The position numbers and the translations under genes are program-made. A stretch of DNA of 64,000 nt from Petrolisthes cinctipes (lineage: Eukaryota > Arthropoda > Malacostraca > Decapoda > Porcellanidae), in contig JAWQEG010003809.1 in the NCBI GenBank assembly GCA_033782935.1, forward strand, positions 1 to 64,000. The letters run 5' to 3'. Position 1 is the first letter of the stretch; each line of letters begins with the position of its first letter. Positions 40,601 through 52,600 of the stretch are shown one piece after another. Under the pieces are notes generated by a model, which saw only the letters and a program-made list of their open reading frames with translations, searched no databases and was not told the DNA's origin.

Positions 40601-43600
40601 CGATTTCTGTGGCTTCAGACACCTTGGTTGATTCACCAGTTTGTTCAGTGGGTGTTGGTGTGGTCTCACCAGATGGTTGTGTTCCTGGTTCTGCAGTACT
40701 CTCGATTTCTGTGGCTTCAGATACCTTAGTTGATTCACCAGTTTGTTCAGTGGGTGTTGGTGTGGTCTCACCAGATGGTTGTGTTCCTGGTTCTGCAGTG
40801 CTCTCGATTTCTGTGGCTTCAGATACCTTAGTGGATCCACCTGTGGGCTCAGCAGGTGTGGGTGTTGTCTCACCAGATGGTTGTGTTCCTGGTTCTGCAG
40901 TGCTCTCGATTTCTGTGGCTTCAGATACCTTAGTTGATTCACCAGTTTGTTCAGTGGGTGTTGGTGTGGTCGCACCAGATGGTTGTGTTCCTGGTTCTGC
41001 AGTGGTCTCGATTTCTGTGGCTTCAGACACCTTAGTTGATCCACCTGTGGGCTCAGCAGGTGTTGGTGTGGTCTCACCAGATGGTTGTGTTCCTGGTTCT
41101 GCAGTACTCTCGATTTCTGTGGCTTCAGATACCTTAGTTGATTCACCAGTTTGTTCAGTGGGTGTTGGTGTGGTCTCACCAGATGGTTGTGTTCCTGGTT
41201 CTGCAGTGCTCTCGATTTCTGTGGCTTCAGATACCTTAGTTGATTCACCAGTTTGTTCAGTGGGTGTTGGTGTGGTCTCACCAGATGGTTGTGTTCCTGG
41301 TTCTGCAGTGCTCTCGATTTCTGTGGCTTCAGACACCTTAGTTGATTCACCAGTTTGTTCAGTGGGTGTTGGTGTGGTCTCACCAGATGGTTGTGTTCCA
41401 GGTTCTGCAGTGCTCTCAATTTCTGTGGCTTCAGACACCTTAGTTGATTCACCAGTTTGTTCAGTGGGTGTTGGTGTGGTCTCACCAGATGGTTGTGTTC
41501 CTGGTTCTGCAGTGCTCTCGATTTCTGTGGCTTCAGATACCTTAGTTGATCCACCTGTGGGCTCAGCAGGTGTTGGTGTGGTCTCACCAGATGGTTGTGT
41601 TCCTGGTTCTGCAGTGGTCTCGATTTCTGTGACTTCAGACACCTTAGTTGATTCACCAGTTTGTTCAGTGGGTGTTGGTGTGGTCTCACCAGATGGTTGT
41701 GTTCCTGGTTCTGCAGTACTCTCGATTTCTGTGGCTTCAGATACCTTAGTTGATTCACCAGTTGGTTCAGTGGGTGTTGGTGTGGTCTCACCAGATGGTT
41801 GTGTTCCTGGTTCTGCAGTGCTTTCGATTTCTGTGGCTTCAGACACCTTAGTTGATTCACTAGTTTGTTCAGTGGGTGTTGGTGTGGTCTCACCAGATGG
41901 TTGTGTTCCTGGTTCTGCAGTGCTCTCGATTTCTGTGGCTTCAGATACCTTAGTTGATTCACCAGTTTGTTCAGTGGGTGATGGTGTGGTCTCACCAGAT
42001 GGTTGTGTTCCTGGTTCTGTAGTGCTCTCGATTTCTGTGGCTTCAGACACCTTAGTTGATCCACCTGTGGGCTCAGCAGGTGTTGGTGTGGTCTCACCAG
42101 ATGGTTGTGTTCCTGGTTCTGCAGTGCTCTCGATTTCTGTGGCTTCAGACACCTTAGTTGATTCACCAGTTTGTTCAGTGGGTGTTGGTGTGGTCTCACC
42201 AGATGGTTGAGTTCCTGGTTCTACAGTGCTCTCGATTTCTGTGGCTTCAGACACCTTAGTTGATTCACCAGTTTGTTCAGTGGGTGTTGGTGTGGTCTCA
42301 CCAGATGGTTGTGTTCCTGGTTCTGCAGTGCTCTCGATTTCTGTGGCTTCAGATACCTTAGTTGATCCACCTGTGGGCTCAGCAGGTGTTGGTGTGGTCT
42401 CACCAGATGGTTGAGTTCCTGGTTCTACAGTGCTCTCGATTTCTGTGGCTTCAGACACCTTAGTTGATTCACCAGTTTGTTCAGTGGGTGTTGGTGTGGT
42501 CTCACCAGATGGTTGTGTTCCTGGTTCTGCAGTGCTCTCGATTTCTGTGGCTTCAGATACCTTAGTTGATCCACCTGTGGGCTCAGCAGGTGTGGGTGTT
42601 GTCTCACCAGATGGTTGTGTTCCTGGTTCTGCAGTGCTCTCGATTTCTGTGGCTTCAGATACCTTAGTTGATTCACCAGTTTGTTCAGTGGGTGTTGGTG
42701 TGGTCTCACCAGATGGTTGTGTTCCTGGTTCTGCAGTGCTCTCGATTTCTGTGGCTTCAGACACCTTGGTTGATTCACCAGTTTGTTCAGTGGGTGTTGG
42801 TGTGGTCTCACCAGATGGTTGTGTTCCTGGTTCTGCAGTACTCTCGATTTCTGTGGCTTCAGATACCTTAGTTGATTCACCAGTTTGTTCAGTGGGTGTT
42901 GGTGTGGTCTCACCAGATGGTTGTGTTCCTGGTTCTGCAGTGCTCTCGATTTCTGTGGCTTCAGATACCTTAGTGGATCCACCTGTGGGCTCAGCAGGTG
43001 TGGGTGTTGTCTCACCAGATGGTTGTGTTCCTGGTTCTGCAGTGCTCTCGATTTCTGTGGCTTCAGATACCTTAGTTGATTCACCAGTTTGTTCAGTGGG
43101 TGTTGGTGTGGTCGCACCAGATGGTTGTGTTCCTGGTTCTACAGTGGTCTCGATTTCTGTGGCTTCAGACACCTTAGTTGATTCACCAGTTTGTTCAGTG
43201 GGTGTTGGTGTGGTCTCACCAGATGGTTGTGTTCCTGGTTCTGCAGTGCTCTCGATTTCTGTGGCTTCAGATACCTTAGTTGATCCACCTGTGGGCTCAG
43301 CAGGTGTTGGTGTGGTCTCACCAGATGGTTGTGTTCCTGGTTCTGCAGTGCTCTCGATTTCTGTGGCTTCAGACACCTTAGTTGATTCACCAGTTTGTTC
43401 AGTGGGTGTTGGTGTGGTCTCACCAGATGGTTGTGTTCCTGGTTCTGCAGTACTCTCGATTTCTGTGGCTTCAGACACCTTAGTTGATTCACCAGTTTGT
43501 TCAGTGGGTGTTGGTGTGGTCTCACCAGATGGTTGAGTTCCTGGTTCTACAGTGCTCTCGATTTCTGTGGCTTCAGACACCTTAGTTGATTCACCAGTTT

Positions 43601-46600
43601 GTTCAGTGGGTGTTGGTGTGGTCTCACCAGATGGTTGTGTTCCTGGTTCTGCAGTGCTCTCGATTTCTGTGGCTTCAGATACCTTAGTTGATTCACCAGT
43701 TTGTTCAGTGGGTGTTGGTGTGGTCTCACCAGATGGTTGTGTTCCTGGTTCTGCAGTGCTCTCGCTTTCTGTGGCTTCAGATACCTTAGTTGATCCACCT
43801 GTGGGCTCAGCAGGTGTGGGTGTTGTCTCACCAGATGGTTGTGTTCCTGGTTCTGCAGTGCTCTCGATTTCTGTGGCTTCAGACACCTTAGTTGATTCAC
43901 CAGTTTGTTCAGTGGGTGTTGGTGTGGTCTCACCAGATGGTTGTGTTCCTGGTTCTGCAGTGCTCTCGATTTCTGTGGCTTCAGACACCTTAGTTGATTC
44001 ACCAGTTTGTTCAGTGGGTGTTGGTGTGGTCTCACCAGATGGTTGTGTTCCTGGTTCTGCAGTACTCTCGATTTCTGTGGCTTCAGATACCTTAGTTGAT
44101 CCACCTGTGGGCTCAGCAGGTGTGGGTGTTGTCTCACCAGATGGTTGTGTTCCTGGTTCTGAAGTGCTTTCGATTTCTGTGGCTTCAGATACCTTAGTTG
44201 ATTCACCAGTTTGTTCAGTGGGTGTTGGTGTGGTCTCACCAGATGGTTGTGTTCCTGGTTCTGCAGTGCTTTCGATTTCTGTGGCTTCAGACACCTTGGT
44301 TGATTCACCAGTTTGTTCAGTGGGTGTTGGTGTGGTCTCAACAGATGGTTGTGTTCCTGGTTCTGCAGTACTCTCGATTTCTGTGGCTTCAGATACCTTA
44401 GTTGATTCACCAGTTTGTTCAGTGGGTGTTGGTGTGGTCTCACCAGATGGTTGTGTTCCTGGTTCTGCAGTGCTCTCGATTTCTGTGGCTTCAGATACCT
44501 TAGTTGATCCACCTGTGGGCTCAGCAGGTGTGGGTGTGGTCTCACCAGATGGTTGTGTTCCTGGTTCTGCAGTGCTCTCGATTTCTGTGGCTTCAGACAC
44601 CTTAGTTGATTCACCAGTTTGTTCAGTGGGTGTTGGTGTGGTCTCACCAGATGGTTGTGTTCCTGGTTCTGCAGTACTCTCGATTTCTGTGGCTTCAGAC
44701 ACCTTAGTTGATTCACCAGTTTGTTCAGTGGGTGTTGGTGTGGTCTCACCAGATGGTTGAGTTCCTGGTTCTACAGTGCTCTCGATTTCTGTGGCTTCAG
44801 ACACCTTAGTTGATTCACCAGTTTGTTCAGTGGGTGTTGGTGTGGTCTCACCAGATGGTTGTGTTCCTGGTTCTGCAGTGCTCTCGCTTTCTGTGGCTTC
44901 AGATACCTTAGTTGATCCACCTGTGGGCTCAGCAGGTGTGGGTGTTGTCTCACCAGATGGTTGTGTTCCTGGTTCTGCAGTGCTCTCGATTTCTGTGGCT
45001 TCAGATACCTTGGTTGATTCACTAGTTTGTTCAGTGGGTGTTGGTGTGGTCTCACCAGATGGTTGTGTTCCTGGTTCTGCAGTGCTCTCGATTTCTGTGG
45101 CTTCAGATACCTTAGTTGATCCACCTGTGGGCTCAGCAGGTGTGGGTGTTGTCTTACCAGATGGTTGTGTTCCTGGTTCTGCAGTGCTCTCGATTTCTGT
45201 GGCTTCAGATACCTTAGTTGATTCACCAGTTTGTTCAGTGGGTGTTGGTGTGGTCTCACCAGATGGTTGTGTTCCTGGTTCTGCAGTGCTCTCGATTTCT
45301 GTGGCTTCAGACACCTTAGTTGATTCACCAGTTTGTTCAGTGGGTGTTGGTGTGGTCTCACCAGATGGTTGTGTTCCTGGTTCTGCAGTGCTCTCGATTT
45401 CTGTGGCTTCAGATACCTTAGTTGATCCACCTGTGGGCTCAGCAGGTGTTGGTGTGGTCTCACCAGATGGTTGTGTTCCTGGTTCTGCAGTGCTCTCGAT
45501 TTCTGTGGCTTCAGACACCTTAGTTGATTCACCAGTTTGTTCAGTGGGTGTTGGTGTGGTCTCACCAGATGGTTGTGTTCCTGGTTCTGCAGTACTCTCG
45601 ATTTCTGTGGCTTCAGACACCTTAGTTGATTCACCAGTTTGTTCAGTGGGTGTTGGTGTGGTCTCACCAGATGGTTGAGTTCCTGGTTCTACAGTGCTCT
45701 CGATTTCTGTGGCTTCAGACACCTTAGTTGATTCACCAGTTTGTTCAGTGGGTGTTGGTGTGGTCTCACCAGATGGTTGTGTTCCTGGTTCTGCAGTGCT
45801 CTCGATTTCTGTGGCTTCAGATACCTTAGTTGATTCACCAGTTTGTTCAGTGGGTGTTGGTGTGGTCTCACCAGATGGTTGTGTTCCTGGTTCTGCAGTG
45901 CTTTCGATTTCTGTGGCTTCAGACACCTTGGTTGATTCACCAGTTTGTTCAGTGGGTGTTGGTGTGGTCTCACCAGATGGTTGTGTTCCTGGTTCTGCAG
46001 TGCTTTCGATTTCTGTGGCTTCAGACACCTTGGTTGATTCACCAGTTTGTTCAGTGGGTGTTGGTGTGGTCTCACCAGATGGTTGTGTTCCTGGTTCTGC
46101 AGTACTCTCGATTTCTGTGGCTTCAGATACCTTAGTTGATTCACCAGTTTGTTCAGTGGGTGTTGGTGTGGTCTCACCAGATGGTTGTGTTCCTGGTTCT
46201 GCAGTGCTCTCGCTTTCTGTGGCTTCAGATACCTTAGTTGATCCACCTGTGGGCTCAGCAGGTGTGGGTGTTGTCTCACCAGATGGTTGTGTTCCTGGTT
46301 CTGCAGTGCTCTCGATTTCTGTGGCTTCAGATACCTTAGTTGATCCACCTGTGGGCTCAGCAGGTGTGGGTGTTGTCTCACCAGATGGTTGTGTTCCTGG
46401 TTCTGCAGTGGTCTCGATTTCTGTGGCTTCAGACACCTTGGTTGATTCACCAGTTTGTTCAGTGGGTGTTGGTGTGGTCTCACCAGATGGTTGTGTTCCT
46501 GGTTCTGCAGTGCTCTCGATTTCTGTGGCTTCAGACACCTTAGTTGATTCACCAGTTTGTTCAGTGGGTGTTGGTGTGGTCTCACCAGATGGTTGTGTTC

Positions 46601-49600
46601 CTGGTTCTGCAGTGCTCTCGATTTCTGTGGCTTCAGATACCTTAGTTGATCCACCTGTGGGCTCAGCAGGTGTTGGTGTGGTCTCACCAGATGGTTGTGT
46701 TCCTGGTTCTGCAGTGCTCTCGATTTCTGTGGCTTCAGACACCTTAGTTGATTCACCAGTTTGTTCAGTGGGTGTTGGTGTGGTCTCACCAGATGGTTGT
46801 GTTCCTGGTTCTGCAGTGCTCTCGATTTCTGTGGCTTCAGATACCTTAGTTGATTCACCAGTTTGTTCAGTGGGTGTTGGTGTGGTCTCACCAGATGGTT
46901 GTGTTCCTGGTTCTGCAGTGCTCTCAATTTCTGTGGCTTCAGATACCTTAGTTGATTCACCAGTTGCTTCAGTGGGTGTTGGTGTGGTCTCACCAGATGG
47001 TTGTGTTCCTGGTTTTGCAGTGCTCTCGATTTCTGTGGCTTCAGATACCTTAGTTGATCCACCTGTGGGCTCAGCAGGTGTGGGTGTTGTCTCACCAGAT
47101 GGTTGTGTTCCTGGTTCTGCAGTGCTCTCGATTTCTGTGGCTTCAGATACCTTAGTTGATTCACCAGTTTGTTCAGTGGGTGTTGGTGTGGTCTCACCAG
47201 ATGGTTGTGTTCCTGGTTCTGCAGTGCTTTCGATTTCTGTGGCTTCAGACACCTTGGTTGATTCACCAGTTTGTTCAGTGGGTGTTGGTGTGGTCTCACC
47301 AGATGGTTGTGTTCCTGGTTCTGCAGTACTCTCGATTTCTGTGGCTTCAGATACCTTAGTTGATTCACCAGTTTGTTCAGTGGGTGTTGGTATGGTCTCA
47401 CCAGATGGTTGTGTTCCTGGTTCTGCAGTGCTCTCGATTTCTGTGGCTTCAGATACCTTAGTTGATCCACCTGTGGGCTCAGCAGGTGTGGGTGTTGTCT
47501 CACCAGATGGTTGTGTTCCTGGTTCTGCAGTGGTCTCGATTTCTGTGGCTTCAGACACCTTGGTTGATTCACCAGTTTGTTCAGTGGGTGTTGGTGTGGT
47601 CTCACCAGATGGTTGTGTTCCTGGTTCTGCAGTGCTCTCGATTTCTGTGGCTTCAGATACCTTAGTTGATTCACCAGTTTGTTCAGTGGGTGTTGGTGTG
47701 GTCTCACCAGATGGTTGTGTTCCTGGTTCTACAGTGCTTTCGATTTCTGTGGCTTCAGACACCTTAGTTGATTCACCAGTTTGTTCAGTGGGTGTTGGTG
47801 TGGTCTCACCAGATGGTTGTGTTCCTGGTTCTGCAGTGCTCTCGATTTCTGTGGCTTCAGATACCTTAGTTGATCCACCTGTGGGCTCAGCAGGTGTGGG
47901 TGTTGTCTCACCAGATGGTTGTGTTCCTGGTTCTGCAGTGCTCTCGATTTCTGTGGCTTCAGATACCTTAGTTGATTCACCAGTTTGTTCAGTGGGTGTT
48001 GGCGTGGTCTCACCAGATGGTTGTGTTCCTGGTTGTTCAGTACTCTCGATTTCTGTGGCTTCAGATACCTTAGTTGATTCACCAGTTTGTTCAGTGGGTG
48101 TTGGTGTGGTCTCACCAGATGGTTGTGTTCCTGGTTGTTCAGTACTCTCGATTTCTGTGGCTTCAGATACCTTAGTTGATTCACCAGTTTGTTCAGTGGG
48201 TGTTGGTGTGGTCTCACCAGATGGTTGTGTTCCTGGTTCTGCAGTGCTCTCGATTTCTGTGGCTTCAGATACCTTAGTTGATTCACCAGTTTGTTCAGTG
48301 GGTGTTGGTGTGGTCTCACCAGATGGTTGAGTTCCTGGTTCTGCAGTACTCTCGATTTCTGTGGCTTCAGACACCTTAGTTGATTCACCAGTTTGTTCAG
48401 TGGGTGTTGGTGTGGTCTCACCAGATGGTTGTGTTCCTGGTTCTGTAGTGATTTCGATTTCTGTAGCTTCAGATACCTTAGTTGATTCACCAGTTTGTCC
48501 AGTGGGTGTTGGTGTGGTCTCACCTGATGGTTGTGTTCCTGGTTCTGCAGTGCTCTCGATTTCTGTGGCTTCAGATACCTTAGTTGATTCACCTGTGGGC
48601 TCAGCAGGTGTGGGTGTGGTCACACCAGATGGTTGTGTTCCTGGTTCTCCAGTGCTCTCTGCTGTTGTTTCCTGTGGTGGTACAGTCTTATCAGTTACAA
48701 TTGGTTCTGTTGTTGACTCAAGTGGTGGTGCTGTGGTGCTGGTGATACTGAAGCATGGGTCTATTCCAATGTCAGATCGTATGGCTGGCAACACATGTCT
48801 GAACGTCCTTGTTTCTTCACATCCTGGTACTCCAATTGTTTCTGTTTTAACATTTAGATATATCCCAGTGTCTCTTGGACTACTGCTGTCTGTATCGTAG
48901 GAGACATCGAGCCCTATGAGACGGGTTTCAAAATAAGGACACTCATTTCTTGTTGATCTCAAGCCTTGTATTGCCTTGGGTAACTTTCCAGCAATGTCCT
49001 GCAGTGCTTGATGGATTCCTTGAGTTTCTTCATATATGATTTGCCAATGGTCCAGTTCTCGATGGTCTGAACATGCCCTTGACACCAGCCTTCTCATCTC
49101 CTCCACTCTACGCAGCAGCCCATCATAAGAACTGAACACGTCTTGTAGTTTTGGGTGATTTCTTGTGCTGTTACAATTAAGCCTCTTGACATGGTTATTT
49201 TTAGCGCCATCTGTAATATTATGGGAATGTAAATAAATGGTAAATGATAAAATAAATTATAAAAAGTGTAATAAACCAGAAGCATCAATAGTACAGAAGA
49301 AATTGAGGCCAAATGATCGTGATAATGAACTAAGGAAAATTATCAAAGTCAAACCAAAAACTAATACTTTTTTCTTTTTCTTTTATATTTTAAAAGATAA
49401 GGCCTGAAGGCTAAGAGCCCCGCTCATTGTTTCCATCTGTGAAGCCTACTCGTAATTGAGAGAGGTCCAATATCATGTTCAATTTCGTTTGAGATGCCTA
49501 TAGTCGTGGCAAACGAGTCTTATCCTTTTATTATCGTACTTTGGCAACACAACATGTAAACACAGTGTTCGAATTAATGCATTATTGATATGGTACAGTT

Positions 49601-52600
49601 TAAACAAGAATTAACAATATAATTGCTATTCAAATGGCAAATATACAGTCAGTAATGAAGAATACCATCAACTACAGTTGATTATGAGTATCAGATAACT
49701 CAAACTGCTGTAGTTGAATTATTATTTGTGAAATATATGAGGAACTCAGTGCTGCGATGATTGTATCCACTCACGACTTCGTCATTATGTTCAGCTTATG
49801 TAGGAAGAATGTGGATAATTCTCTGTTTATTTAGTATAAAAGAAGAAAATCTAGTAATAACGAACAATATTGTAAGTCACATAGGCTATTTAGCGAATAT
49901 AAATTCAGGAAAAGAGGTTACATGTTAAGTTATGTATAATGATATATCAAAATACGACGTGAATATTTTGTAAATAGCATATAGAGAATCATGTGAAGAC
50001 ACTCCTTTACTTCGCGGAGGGCTGTTATGGGGCTGTATGTATATAGTAATCAGGATTAAAGTCATAATTTATATGTATTTTTTGTAGCATTATAGGGACA
50101 CTCTAAAATCTAAATTAACCAAAACATAATAGTCCACTAGATTTTCTTCTTTTATACTAAATAAACAGAGAATTATCCACATTCTTCCTACATAAGCTGA
50201 ACATAATGACGAAGTCGTGAGTGGATACAATCATCGCAGCACTGAGTTCCTCATATATTTCACAAATAATAATTCAACTACAGCAGTTTGAGTTATCTGA
50301 TACTCATAATCAACTGTAGTTGATGGTATTCTTCATTACTGACTGTATATTTGCCATTTGAATAGCAATTATATTGTTAATTCTTGTTTAAACTGTACCA
50401 TATCAATAATGCATTAATTCGAACACTGTGTTTACATGTTGTGTTGCCAAAGTACGATAATAAAAGGATAAGACTCGTTTGCCATGACTATAGGCACATT
50501 GTGATTTAAGTAACATAAGTCATAACAAGGTGGAAAGAAGGATGGAGGTAGAGTGTTCCAGAGTTGACTATTTGTGTATATGAAATACAGAGAGTATGAG
50601 TCAAATTTTGCAATAAGGAGTTTGACATAATAAGGGTGAGATCGAGTAGCTCTGCGTGTGTTGCATGCTTTCCTAGGGGAGGAAGTATATATTTAGAGGG
50701 TTCAGAAGAGCAGTGTCCAGTGTAATAGCAATAGAAAGAAAGTGATGCAATGTTGCGGCAAAGAGAAAGAGGTTGTAGTGAAACAATAGAGGGGGAGAGT
50801 TCATGAAACGAAAGGCCTTTGATTCCACCTTGTCCAGGAGTGTTGTGAATGTTGAACCACTCCACACTTGAGAACCGTACTCCATACAGGGGCGGATGAG
50901 ACCCCTATACAGAGGTAGCAACTTTGTGGGGGTTAAGTATTCATGGCATCTGCACAGCACAATTTTGAGGCAGTTTTAGTGAGAGACGTATTATGATCTC
51001 TCCAAGAAAGAATGAGAGAGACAGATGCTCCAAGAATATTAAGTGAAGAAGAAAGATCAAGTTGCATGTCTTTGAAGAAGAAGGGATAGTCATTTGGAAG
51101 GTTAGTGCAAGTTAAAATATGTAGGAACTGCGTTTTCGAGGCATTGAAAACCACAAGGGTTTCTCTGCCCCAATCGAAGATGAGGGAAAGGTCAGAAGTC
51201 AGGCATGCCACTACATCATCACGTGATGTAGAGAGGAACTGCTGGGATGGATGGTTGTCATACCGGGTGGAGTAGTGCAGAGTGGAATCATCGGCATAGG
51301 AGTTAATACAGTTAAGGAGTTAATAGGAGTTAGTACGGTTAAGAAGGTCATTTATGAAAGGAAAAAGAGAGTAGGTGATAGGGCAGAACCCTGAGGAACA
51401 CCACTGTTGATAGACATAGGGGAAGAACAGTGACCTTCTACAACAGCAGCTATAGAACGACCAGAAAGGAAATTAGAGATAAAGGCACAGAGGTCGGGAT
51501 AGAAGCCGAATGAGGGCGGCAGTTTCGACATTTTAGCTTTATGTAAGACGCTATCAAATGCTATTGAAATGTTTAGTGAAGGTAAACGTTTCACCAAAGT
51601 TCCGGATAGAGGATGATCATGAATCAGAAAGGAGCGATAGAACATCACCAGTAGAGCGTCCCTGACATAAACAGTACTGACGATCAGAAAAAAGGTCGTG
51701 AAAAGTAAGGTGCTTTTGATTTTTGCAGTTAAGAATATATTTTAAAACTATAAACAGACAAGACATCAGAGCAATGAGGCCATAATTGGAGGGTTTGGAG
51801 AGGTCATCGTTTTTTGGAACAGGTTGCATTAGAGCAAACTTCCAGCAAGTAGGGAAAGTGTTCATGACAGACAAAGACGGAACAGTTTGCCTAGGCAGGG
51901 AGACAGAATGGAAGAACAGTTTTTGAGAACAACAAGTAAATCTGAAATTACAATGATATCTGAAATATGAAAACAGTCATTGTCTTTTCTTCCTATACTG
52001 AAATATATAAATTGACTATATATATATGAGAGAGAGCTAGAGAGGGGAAAGAAAGAACAAATAGAGAGTACACATGAAAAAGAAAGAGATAGAGAGAGAA
52101 ATCGTGTGTTATACATTATTGCCTCCACTTTCTTCCCGAGCTGCACATGTGTCGTCAACCTGGTATGGTATATTATTCATTTGGCCTTGGCTTTAGCGAC
52201 GTTTGTATGTACTCGTAGTTCTTTGATACAAAACAACGATAGAGACTCACCATAATTATATTGAAGTGGCCAAGGTGCCCACTCCAGCCTGGTGACACAA
52301 CTTGCCTGCATAAACAATAAACAAACGTACACTCGCAATCCAAAATATGTATCCAGGCTTGCTTCGAATAGCCTGATCGAGTATTAAGAGAGCTCAAGTA
52401 AATATGAAACAGGATAAGCGTTGTAATTGGTTCACTAGTATGGCAAATTATTCGAAACTTCAGCAAGACCTGGATACAAATTTTGGATTGTGAGTGTACA
52501 GTTGCGGAATAAAGTATCTGGACACCGTTGACGACTTCTGGTAACAATGTCAGTGATAAACACGTTAGTACTGGACAAAATTTATTCATTACTACATAAG

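Noticed and set aside
39016..48330. Long plus-strand frames (up to 1,064 codons, repeated Val/Ser/Gly/Cys units) opposite the mucin-like exon
   Set aside because: They exist only because the 102-bp unit has no stop in that frame, and they are broken by changes that are silent in the minus-strand frame. No splice or start signals support them.
38900..48592. Alternative minus-strand frames in the array (His/Asn/Gln/Leu-rich repeats)
   Set aside because: Shadow frames of the same repeat, interrupted by stops in several units; no exon signals of their own.
39061..48648. Possible CRISPR-like array
   Set aside because: Units are contiguous 102-bp coding repeats with no unique spacers, in an animal genome.
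49094..49312. 72-codon frame with hydrophobic start (MASISSVLLMLL) overlapping the giant-exon acceptor
   Set aside because: It crosses the T-rich acceptor tract, which translates as hydrophobic residues, and terminates just inside the giant exon in the wrong frame. Noted only in connection with the dual-frame small exon.
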